Positions 1 to 5,531 of a DNA stretch of 6,282 bases are shown piece by piece. Below the pieces are notes generated by a model. It was not told the origin of the DNA. It did not search any database and saw only the letters and a program-made list of their open reading frames with translations. The DNA lies in contig JAEZCN010000184.1 in NCBI GenBank assembly GCA_023433515.1, positions 1 to 6,282 on the forward strand, given 5' to 3'. The stretch comes from Pseudomonadota bacterium. Its GTDB lineage: Bacteria > Pseudomonadota > Gammaproteobacteria > Steroidobacterales > Steroidobacteraceae. The position numbers and the translations under genes were made by a program. Positions within the stretch are counted from its first letter, which is position 1; every line of letters begins with the position of its first letter.

Positions 1-71
1 GAGATGGTGCGCTTCACCGCGCGATTCATCGTGATCAGCTCGGCGAGCGTCTGGGCATTGGACATCGTCAT
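1..71 (-). CDS. 5' end of an unidentified gene, translationally coupled to the P450
   Basis: The first 23 codons of a gene on the minus strand lie here, and the rest is beyond the left edge. The reading begins MTMSNAQTLAELITMNRAVK and stays open to the edge. The ATG at 71-69 overlaps the P450 stop as ATGA, the usual sign of translational coupling in one operon. A second in-frame ATG at 65-63 is possible, but GGAA at 83-80 lies 8 bases before the first ATG and 14 before the second, which favours the first. The fragment is too short to assign. The TLAELI pattern faintly recalls the N-terminus of AMP-binding acyl-CoA or acyl-AMP ligases, which would suit a P450 acting on an activated acyl chain, but this is only a guess. 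Confidence 0.6.
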   Translation of the reverse strand, partial: MTMSNAQTLAELITMNRAVKRTI

Positions 72-1393
72 GCGCGGCGTTCCAGTTTCATCATGAGCGG
101 GTGTTTGGTGCGCAGGTTGATCTGCGCCTCGAGTTCGAGCGGACGGTCGGGCACGAAGCGCAACCGGTACCGGCGGGCCACCTTATACAAGTGCATGTAC
201 ATTTCATACAAGGCGAGGGTCTCGCCGATGCAGTGTCGGGGTCCCGCGGCGAACGGCATGTAGGCGAAACGCGGACGCTCGCTTTCGTGCTCGGAGTCGA
301 AACGTTCCGGGCGGAACGCCTCCGGCTCCTTCCAGTAGCGTGGATGGCGGTGCAGTAGATAGAGGCAGAGCAACACGTCCGTGCCGGGCGGCACCTCGTA
401 GCCCGACAGCGTGTCGGGCCCGATGGTCCGGCGCGACAGCAGCCAGCCGGGCGGGTACATGCGCAGCGCCTCGTCGACCACGTTCTTCGTGTAGCTCAAC
501 TGCTCCATCTCGGAAAGACCGGGTGCGGGCTGCTCGGGCACCGCGTCGACCTCGGCGTGCAGCTTCGCCTCGGCCTCGGGATTCTGCGAGAGCAGGTACC
601 AGGTCCAGTTCAGACCGCTGGCCGTCGTCTCGTGGCCGGCCACGATGAGCGTCATGACCTCGTCGATGAGTTCCTTCGCGGACATCGGCGAACCCGATTC
701 CTTGTCGCGCGCCTCGATGAGCATCTGCAGGAAGTCGAAATGCTCGGATTTTTCCTTGACGCGCCGTTTCGCGAGCGCGCCCACGAGCTTCGAGAGCTGC
801 CGGAACCGGTACGCGAATTTCAGGTCGCGCGCCGGCTCCTTCGTGACGATGTCGAAGGGGTTGCCACCCATTTCGAGCGACAGCCGCTCGAGGTCCGTGC
901 CGAAGATCGACAGCAGCACGATCTCGAGCGTGAGCTCGCTCATGTCGTCCGTGACGTTTACGAGCTCGCCGCGCGCGGCCTGCGCTTCCCACTTGGCGAT
1001 GAAGCGGTCGTTGCAGGCGTCGATGAGCTTCGAGAACTGGGTGATCATCCGGCGATGGAACATCGGCTGCATCATGTAGCGCTGTTTCTTCCACAACTCG
1101 CCTTCGCTGGTCATGATGCCGTTGCCGAGCAGGATCCTGACGCGATCCAGCCCCGAACCTTTGGTGTAGTTGCGGTGATTCGAGACCAGGACCCGCTTGA
1201 CGTCGTCCGGGTGATTGATGACCCACATTTCCGCGCGACGCACCGGGGAATGGAAGCGGTAGATGTCTCCGTGACGGTTGAAAAGCTCCGTCAGCCGATG
1301 GATCGCTTCGTCGTCGCCGCCGATGTCGAACTGCATGTCCGAAATCGGCGGCAAGTGGGCGGACTGGTCCTTATCCTGGGGAGTCGCAGACAT
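68..1393 (-). CDS. Cytochrome P450 monooxygenase
   Basis: Haem-thiolate monooxygenase of 441 residues, the normal length for a soluble bacterial P450. No signal peptide or N-terminal membrane anchor is visible, so it should be cytoplasmic and need separate electron-transfer partners, none of which is in the window. All diagnostic motifs are present in order: C-helix WxxxR at W101-R105, the oxygen-activating I-helix AGHETT at 252-257, the K-helix ExxR at E308-R311, a PERF-type motif RPERF at 361-365, and the haem loop FAAGPRHCIG at 381-390 with ligand Cys388. The I-helix AGxET form and RPERF resemble the fatty-acid and xenobiotic hydroxylase side of the superfamily (CYP102/CYP4/CYP110-like), but subfamily and substrate cannot be read from sequence alone. 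The ATG at 1393-1391 is the first possible start, because an in-frame TAG lies at 1405-1403. No Shine-Dalgarno sequence precedes it. Its stop overlaps the next minus-strand gene. Confidence 0.96.
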   Translation of the reverse strand: MSATPQDKDQSAHLPPISDMQFDIGGDDEAIHRLTELFNRHGDIYRFHSPVRRAEMWVINHPDDVKRVLVSNHRNYTKGSGLDRVRILLGNGIMTSEGELWKKQRYMMQPMFHRRMITQFSKLIDACNDRFIAKWEAQAARGELVNVTDDMSELTLEIVLLSIFGTDLERLSLEMGGNPFDIVTKEPARDLKFAYRFRQLSKLVGALAKRRVKEKSEHFDFLQMLIEARDKESGSPMSAKELIDEVMTLIVAGHETTASGLNWTWYLLSQNPEAEAKLHAEVDAVPEQPAPGLSEMEQLSYTKNVVDEALRMYPPGWLLSRRTIGPDTLSGYEVPPGTDVLLCLYLLHRHPRYWKEPEAFRPERFDSEHESERPRFAYMPFAAGPRHCIGETLALYEMYMHLYKVARRYRLRFVPDRPLELEAQINLRTKHPLMMKLERRA

Positions 1394-1399
1394 TCGCGA

Positions 1400-1405
1400 A
1401 TTCTA
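1400..1405 (-). promoter_or_regulatory. Candidate -10 box of the P450 gene, possible leaderless start
   Basis: Read on the minus strand, TAGAAT matches the sigma-70 -10 consensus at five of six positions and is preceded directly by TG. Its last base is 7 bases from the A of the P450 ATG, so the expected transcription start is at or next to that A. This fits the lack of a ribosome binding site. The -35 region at the usual spacing (1428-1423, GTCAGG) is poor and lies inside the inverted repeat at 1417-1432, so an activator may be needed. Confidence 0.35.
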
Positions 1406-1416
1406 CATGTCCCGAG

Positions 1417-1432
1417 GGGCGTCCTGACGCCC
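1417..1432. repeat. 7-bp inverted repeat in the divergent intergenic region, possible operator
   Basis: GGGCGTC (1417-1423) and GACGCCC (1426-1432) are perfect inverted copies separated by CT. The element lies 24-39 bases upstream of the P450 ATG, over the place where a -35 box would be. As DNA it is a plausible dimeric regulator site. As RNA it could form a 6-bp stem with a four-base loop, but no T-run follows on either strand, so it is not a convincing terminator. In such GC-rich DNA a chance palindrome is possible. Confidence 0.35.
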
Positions 1433-1441
1433 GGGGATGCG

Positions 1442-1470
1442 TTGCAGGGAGGGTAGGATTCACCGACAAT
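1442..1470 (+). promoter_or_regulatory. Weak candidate promoter for the plus-strand operon
   Basis: TTGCAG (1442-1447) and GACAAT (1465-1470) are separated by 17 bases. The -35 part matches the consensus at only three of six positions and the -10 part at four. A start near 1477 would give a leader of about 100 bases before the ATG at 1575. The operon must have a promoter in the 181-bp gap unless it is read from outside; this is only the best pair I found. TAATAC at about 1535-1540 is another AT-rich spot but has no recognisable -35 partner. Confidence 0.2.
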
Positions 1471-1574
1471 TCGCGCCTCTTTTTGCCGGCGCGCGCTGGA
1501 TGCCAACAGATCCCCCGGACGCAGGCGGCCTGCGTAATACCCTCTACAAACAGGAGACCCGATCGAAGCGTCGG

Positions 1575-2258
1575 ATGACTCCCGTGCGCCGTCTTGCCTG
1601 GCGGATCGTCGCGGCGATCGGCGTCGGGCTCATCAAGGTGTTCTGGAGCACCTGCCGGGTGGTGCGCGTGATCGGCGACGAACACGTCGAGCGGGCCCTG
1701 AAGCAGGCGCCGTCGCTGATCCCCGTCTACTGGCACCAGCACCAGCTCTTCTGCGCCAAGTACCTGCTCGAGCAGGCGCCGCGCGGATTGAAGTTAGGGT
1801 TCCTGATCAGTCCGTCGGTCGATGGCGAGATCGGCGTCATGATCGTGTCGCGCTTCAGGGGTCACGTGATCCGCGGTTCCTCCTCGCACACCGGCGCACG
1901 CGCCCTGCGCGACTATTACGAGGCGCTCACCAAGGGCGGCATCTCGCCCGCGATCACGCCCGACGGACCGAGGGGTCCGCGCTTCGTGTTCAAGCCTGGT
2001 GCAATCCTGCTCTCGCAGATGTCGCAGCGGCCGATCCTGCCGATGGCTTACGCGGCCAGCCGCGCCACGCTGTTCCACTGGGACAAGTTCGTGCTGCCGT
2101 GGCCGTTTTCGCGCATCGTCATCGCCATCGGTGAACCACGCCAGGTGCCGCGCGCGGTCAAGCCCGAGGCATTGACAGCCCTCCAGGGCGAACTCGCGGC
2201 GGACATGAAGAAACTGTACGCCGTCGCGCGCGACGCTCTACACGAGAAGGCTGCATGA
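1575..2258 (+). CDS. DUF374-type lysophospholipid acyltransferase family protein
   Basis: Protein of 227 residues of the DUF374 branch (PF04028) of the lysophospholipid acyltransferase superfamily, which transfer acyl chains to lipid acceptors at the inner membrane. A hydrophobic stretch at about residues 9-24 could anchor the N-terminus. The family pattern is clear: WHQHQ at 53-57 in place of the catalytic-His block, a SVDGE motif at 81-85, RGSSS at 100-104, the signature TPDGPRGPR at 128-136, then KPG at 140-142 and the substrate-pocket stretch ending in GEPRQV. The exact acceptor of DUF374 proteins is not established; lipid A or a glycolipid precursor is plausible given the neighbours. The frame is open upstream to ATGs at 1500 and 1437, but family length and the start of homology favour 1575. 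The ribosome site is weak: GAAG at 1565-1568, while the better AGGAG at 1552-1556 is 18 bases away. The stop overlaps the next start by four bases. Confidence 0.88.
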   Translation: MTPVRRLAWRIVAAIGVGLIKVFWSTCRVVRVIGDEHVERALKQAPSLIPVYWHQHQLFCAKYLLEQAPRGLKLGFLISPSVDGEIGVMIVSRFRGHVIRGSSSHTGARALRDYYEALTKGGISPAITPDGPRGPRFVFKPGAILLSQMSQRPILPMAYAASRATLFHWDKFVLPWPFSRIVIAIGEPRQVPRAVKPEALTALQGELAADMKKLYAVARDALHEKAA

Positions 2259-2980
2259 GCATTGCGCTGTCCGTCGTCGTTCCGGTCTGCAACGAAGCCG
2301 AAAACGTCGATCCGCTGGTGCGCGAGATCGCGGGCGCGTTGGCCGGCCAGGATTACGAAATGATCTTCGTGGACGACGGCAGCACCGACGAAACCCCCGG
2401 GATACTCAAGCGCCTCAAGGGCGAGTTCCCCACGCTGCGCGTACTGCGGCATTCGTTTCGCAGTGGGCAGAGCGCGGCGGTGGGGAGCGGCGTGCGCGCG
2501 GCGCGCGCGCCCTGGATCGCGACGCTCGACGGTGACGGGCAGAACGATCCGGCCGACATTCCGAAGCTTCTCGCGGCGCGCGACGACCCGGCCAATCGCG
2601 GCGTGCACCTGTTCATGGGAAACCGCAAGGCGAGCCGCAAGGACACCGCGTTCCGCAAGCTGCAGTCGAACATCGCCAATGGCGTGCGTTCGAGCCTGCT
2701 CGGGGACGGCACGCCGGACACCGGCTGCGGCATCAAGCTCTTCGCGCGCGACGTGTTCATGGACCTGCCGCGCTTCGACCACATGCATCGCTTCCTTCCC
2801 GCGCTGTTCATGCGTCATGGCGCGAAGGTGATCTCCGTGCCCGTGAGCCATCGCGCGCGCATGCGCGGCACGTCGAAGTACGGAATGTTGAATCGGCTGT
2901 GGGTGGGCATCGTCGACATCGCGGGCGTCATGTGGCTGCGACGCCGCTACAAGCCCGGCCTGCTGGTGCGGGAAGACTGA
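2255..2980 (+). CDS. Family 2 glycosyltransferase, polyprenyl-phosphate sugar synthase type
   Basis: GT-A fold glycosyltransferase of 241 residues, related to dolichyl-phosphate mannose synthase (DPM1) and ArnC. Such enzymes move a sugar from a nucleotide donor to undecaprenyl or dolichyl phosphate on the cytoplasmic face of the membrane. Motifs in order: nucleotide-binding start VPVCNEAENV at 9-18, FVDDGSTDE at 38-46, the metal-binding DGDGQNDP at 92-99 (DxD-like), DTGCGIK at 155-161 for acceptor and phosphate binding, HRF at 178-180 and RGTSKYG at 204-210. It lacks the two C-terminal membrane helices of ArnC and instead ends in one amphipathic helix, LWVGIVDIAGVMWLRRR, likely to rest on the membrane. 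The ATG overlaps the acyltransferase stop (ATGA), so translation is probably coupled. It most likely supplies the lipid-linked sugar to the GT-C enzyme two genes downstream; the sugar cannot be predicted. Confidence 0.92.
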   Translation: MSIALSVVVPVCNEAENVDPLVREIAGALAGQDYEMIFVDDGSTDETPGILKRLKGEFPTLRVLRHSFRSGQSAAVGSGVRAARAPWIATLDGDGQNDPADIPKLLAARDDPANRGVHLFMGNRKASRKDTAFRKLQSNIANGVRSSLLGDGTPDTGCGIKLFARDVFMDLPRFDHMHRFLPALFMRHGAKVISVPVSHRARMRGTSKYGMLNRLWVGIVDIAGVMWLRRRYKPGLLVRED

Positions 2981-2985
2981 GTAGT

Positions 2986-2990
2986 GAGGA
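2986..2990 (+). promoter_or_regulatory. Strong ribosome binding site of the LAB_N gene
   Basis: GAGGA lies 7 bases before the ATG at 2998 and 10 before the ATG at 3001. It fixes the start of the small membrane gene at this double ATG and rules out the long upstream extension of the frame into the glycosyltransferase gene. It overlaps a perfect 10-bp palindrome, GGAACGTTCC, at 2988-2997. Confidence 0.75.
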
Positions 2991-2997
2991 ACGTTCC

Positions 2998-3321
2998 ATG
3001 ATGAGCGGCGTGATCGGAGTGTATTTCGGTGTCGTCCTGACGCCCTGGAAACTCGTCGGGTTTCTCGGCGCGCTCATGTTCGCCGGCCGTTGGGTCGTGC
3101 AGGCCTGGGCGACGAAGCGCGCCGGGCGGCCCGCGATTCCGCGCAGCTTCTGGATCATCAGCCTGCTGGGCAGCGGCATGGTCACGTCATATTTCATCTG
3201 GGGCAAGAACGACTCGGTCGGCATCCTGACGAACCTGCTGCCGGCCAGCGTGGCGTTCTACAACCTCGTCATGGACATCAAGTCCAAGCGCGGCGGATCG
3301 GGCGCGGGTTCAAATGCCTGA
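2998..3321 (+). CDS. Small membrane protein with lipid A biosynthesis N-terminal (LAB_N) domain
   Basis: Protein of 107 residues made almost entirely of one LAB_N domain (PF07578), the domain found fused to the N-terminus of some LpxB lipid-A-disaccharide synthases and also alone. Three membrane helices are visible at about residues 16-37, 51-69 and 73-93. The family pattern is kept: GRWVVQ at 30-35 at the end of the first helix, a short basic loop with a proline (RPAIPRSFW, 44-52), then a SLLGSG turn in the second helix. The short tail is Gly/Ser/Lys-rich. Biochemical function is unknown. Standing between the enzyme that makes a lipid-linked sugar and the enzyme that uses it, it could assist presentation or flipping of that lipid, an inference from position only. 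Start chosen at the ATG behind GAGGA; the codon after it is also ATG. Its end overlaps the next start by eight bases. Confidence 0.88.
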   Translation: MMSGVIGVYFGVVLTPWKLVGFLGALMFAGRWVVQAWATKRAGRPAIPRSFWIISLLGSGMVTSYFIWGKNDSVGILTNLLPASVAFYNLVMDIKSKRGGSGAGSNA

Positions 3322-5326
3322 CATCGGACTGCTGGGAGGCGGGTCGCGCAAACCCGTCACGCCACTGACTCGGAACGCCGGCGGGCCGCGCGAGGTAGTT
3401 AGTCAGCCGCCCGCGGAGGAGACCGCATCGCCGGAGACCGCATCGCCGGAGGCCGCGCCGAGCGCGTTCGCCGCGAAGGTCGCGGCGTCGGATATCATGG
3501 TGGCCCGGCTGTCCGCGCCGATCGAGCGGGAGCCGGAGAGCGAAACCCTTCCCGTCACAGCGGCCCCCGTCGAAACGCCGCCTGCGGCCCCGGCGCGCAA
3601 CGGAGTCGTGCCGCCGGGCCTCGCCACCGCGCCGCCCCCGATCCACTGGAGCGATCTGTCATGGCTCGCGCTCGCGCTGGTCGTGATCGTCGGCACGGGA
3701 ATCGGCATCCGCGATCCGTGGCCCGCCGACGAGCCGCGTTTCGCCTCGCTCGCGCGCGACATGGTGTTGTCGGGCGAGTGGATGTTCCCGCGGGTCGGCG
3801 GCGATCTCTACCAGGACAAGCCGCCGCTGTTCTTCTGGCTGCTCGCGTTTTTCTATTCGCTCACCGGGTCGGTGCGCTGGTCATTCCTGATCCCGTCGTT
3901 CCTCGCCGCGGGCGGCGTGATGTTCCTGGTCTACGACTACGGCCGGCGCACCGTGAGTCGCGCTGCCGGCCTCGCCGCAAGCCTGCTCATCGTGTGCACG
4001 CTGCAGTTCGTGCTCGCGACCCGCGGCGCGCAGATCGACGCGACGCTGTGTTTTCTCACGACGCTTTCGCTGTATGCACTGCTCCGCCACTTGCTGCTCG
4101 GTGACGGCTGGCGCTGGTATTTCCTCGGCGGCTTCGCCGCCGGGCTCGGCATCTTCACGAAGGGCGTGGGCTTCCTGCCGGTGCTGCTGCTGATCCCGTA
4201 CTTCCTGTTGCGTGGGCTCGGCTGGCAGGGACTCGCACGCATCGACGCGGGGAAGGGCGGCTGGCGCTGGTGGCTGGCACCACTCGCGATGCTGCTCGCC
4301 GTGAGCCTGTGGTTCGTCCCGATGCTGATCGCGGTCGCGAACAGCGCACCCGAGTACGCGGCGTATCGCGACGAGATCCTGTTCGAGCAGACCGTGAACC
4401 GCTACGCGGGCGCGTGGCATCACGTCAAAGCCTGGTATTACTTCCTCGTCGAGGTCATCCCTCCGCTGTGGCTGCCGTGGAGCATCCTGCTGTTCTGGCT
4501 CGTTCCGCGCTTCAAGGTCGCGTTCCAGGATCGCAACGCGCAGGTCTGGTTGCCGCTCGGCTGGGTACTGCTCGTCGTGACGTTCTTCTCCGCGAGTCCG
4601 GGCAAGCGCGGCATCTACATCATGCCGGCGTTGCCGGCGCTCGCATTCGCGGCGATGCCGGTCATCGAGGCTGTGCTCGCGCGCGAGGGCGTGCGGCGCG
4701 CAGGGTTCGCACTGGCGGGATTCTTCTGCGTCGCGGCGGCGGCGTTCGCGATCGGTCACGCCCTGGACGCGCGCTTCGCGGTCAAGTCGATGGGCGAGGT
4801 CAATCTTTCGAGCCCGGCCGCGTTCTACGTATACCTCGCGCTCGCCGGCGCCGGTCTGCTCTACGCCTGGCATCGCGCGCCGCTGGCCGCATGGCCGGTC
4901 GCGCTCGGCGCGTTGACCATCGTCTTTTCGTATTTCTTCGCGCCCGCGATGAACCCCGAACGCTCGGGCAGCGCCTTCGTTCGCAACGTGCTCGCGCAGG
5001 TGCAGCCGTCGGAAGAGCTCGCGCTGGTCGCGTACAAGGAGCAGTTCCTGCTCTACCTCGATCGACCGACCGTGAACTTCGGTCACCGCCGTTGGCGCGA
5101 AGGTCCGGAGGAGGCCTATGACGCGGCCGCGTGGCTCAATGCCGGCGATCGTCGCGTTCTGCTGGTGCCGGGTGATCAGCTCGCTCCGTGTTTCGCAGGC
5201 CCCGCGACGAGCGTTGGCGTGAGCTCACGGTCCGAATGGTTTCTCGTGCGTGGCCGCGCGAGCGAACAATGCGCGGCGCAGGGAGACGCGACACGCGCGA
5301 TTCAATATCCCGCAAAGCCGTTATAG
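3314..5326 (+). CDS. ArnT/PMT-like membrane glycosyltransferase (GT-C) with long disordered N-terminus
   Basis: Polytopic GT-C transferase of 670 residues, the type that moves a sugar from a polyprenyl-phosphate donor to an acceptor on the periplasmic side; ArnT on lipid A is the best-known relative. The core begins at about residue 112. The first periplasmic loop carries DPWPADEPRFA (134-144), with the acidic pair D139-E140 at the family's catalytic site, followed by SGEWMFPRVGGDLYQDKPPLFFW with the typical DKPPL at 168-172. D242 in RGAQIDA and the FTKG motif at 281-284 also fit. About a dozen hydrophobic helices follow to residue 544, then a soluble C-terminal part (545-670), probably periplasmic as in ArnT. 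The first ~110 residues are rich in Pro, Ala and Glu, likely disordered and cytoplasmic, and are not usual in the family. ATG 3314 overlaps the LAB_N stop by eight bases. M62 (3497) is an alternative start but has no good ribosome site. Sugar and acceptor are unknown. Confidence 0.92.
   Translation: MPDIGLLGGGSRKPVTPLTRNAGGPREVVSQPPAEETASPETASPEAAPSAFAAKVAASDIMVARLSAPIEREPESETLPVTAAPVETPPAAPARNGVVPPGLATAPPPIHWSDLSWLALALVVIVGTGIGIRDPWPADEPRFASLARDMVLSGEWMFPRVGGDLYQDKPPLFFWLLAFFYSLTGSVRWSFLIPSFLAAGGVMFLVYDYGRRTVSRAAGLAASLLIVCTLQFVLATRGAQIDATLCFLTTLSLYALLRHLLLGDGWRWYFLGGFAAGLGIFTKGVGFLPVLLLIPYFLLRGLGWQGLARIDAGKGGWRWWLAPLAMLLAVSLWFVPMLIAVANSAPEYAAYRDEILFEQTVNRYAGAWHHVKAWYYFLVEVIPPLWLPWSILLFWLVPRFKVAFQDRNAQVWLPLGWVLLVVTFFSASPGKRGIYIMPALPALAFAAMPVIEAVLAREGVRRAGFALAGFFCVAAAAFAIGHALDARFAVKSMGEVNLSSPAAFYVYLALAGAGLLYAWHRAPLAAWPVALGALTIVFSYFFAPAMNPERSGSAFVRNVLAQVQPSEELALVAYKEQFLLYLDRPTVNFGHRRWREGPEEAYDAAAWLNAGDRRVLLVPGDQLAPCFAGPATSVGVSSRSEWFLVRGRASEQCAAQGDATRAIQYPAKPL
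3421..3450 (+). repeat. Perfect 15-bp tandem repeat, two copies, inside the GT-C gene
   Basis: GACCGCATCGCCGGA occurs twice head to tail and is followed by a diverging third partial copy. It is in frame and encodes ETASP-ETASP at residues 36-45 of the low-complexity N-terminus. Unit length is a multiple of three, so changes in copy number would lengthen or shorten the tail without breaking the frame. Confidence 0.9.
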
Positions 5327-5330
5327 TTGC

Positions 5331-5347
5331 GCCAGATTATGTCTGGC
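5331..5347 (+). terminator. Small hairpin just after the operon stop, weak terminator candidate
   Basis: GCCAGA (5331-5336) and TCTGGC (5342-5347) form a perfect 6-bp stem with loop TTATG, starting five bases after the TAG of the GT-C gene. The position suits the 3' end of the operon. No T-run follows (the next bases are CCGCGCGAGG), so it is not a standard intrinsic terminator. It may protect the 3' end, be a regulator site for the downstream gene, or be chance. Confidence 0.35.
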
Positions 5348-5393
5348 CCGCGCGAGGGATTGCGCCCATTCTCCTGATGCAACCTGCACTTAG

Positions 5394-5422
5394 CTTGTGT
5401 TCCTCAAATCTTGTGACAGAAT
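5394..5422 (+). promoter_or_regulatory. Possible promoter and CTTGTG direct repeat upstream of the sensor gene
   Basis: The gap 5327-5531 is less GC-rich in its middle part. CTTGTG occurs at 5394-5399 and again at 5410-5415, a 16-base step. TTGTGT (5395-5400), 16 bases and CAGAAT (5417-5422) make a weak sigma-70 pair, with three of six and four of six matches. A start near 5429 would give an untranslated leader of about 100 bases. I found no other plausible promoter or convincing small gene in this gap. Confidence 0.2.
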
Positions 5423-5531
5423 GCTTCGCAACTTTGGGAGGGATCTGGCGCTGGAATCTGTGTGCCGCATCGCCGTGGCACCGGTTTCCTTCGCGTAGCG
5501 TGCTGATCCACGCCCCAAGGCAGGGAGAAGA

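Noticed and set aside
204..1226. 340-codon open frame on the minus strand
   Set aside because: It lies inside the P450 gene in another frame on the same strand. The product is Arg/Ala/His-rich without domain features.
557..1456. 299-codon open frame on the plus strand
   Set aside because: It lies antisense to the P450, whose every motif is intact. Its translation is rich in Arg, Glu, His and Val without any recognisable motif, as expected from the complement of GC-rich coding DNA.
1476..1495. Run of T at about 1480-1484 as an intrinsic terminator
   Set aside because: No stem-loop immediately precedes the T-run, and both flanking genes start outward from this gap, so a terminator is not expected.
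2048..2851. 267-codon open frame on the minus strand
   Set aside because: It is antisense across two convincing genes (DUF374 and GT2) and has no recognisable domain.
3881..5086. 401-codon open frame on the minus strand
   Set aside because: It is antisense to the GT-C transferase and made of Arg, Glu, Gln and His-rich sequence with no motif. High GC explains its length.
5460..5498. 12-codon GTG-started mini-ORF upstream of the sensor gene, as a leader peptide
   Set aside because: GGGAGG at 5436-5441 is too far from the GTG, and there is no repeated codon or attenuator-like hairpin pair to support a leader peptide.
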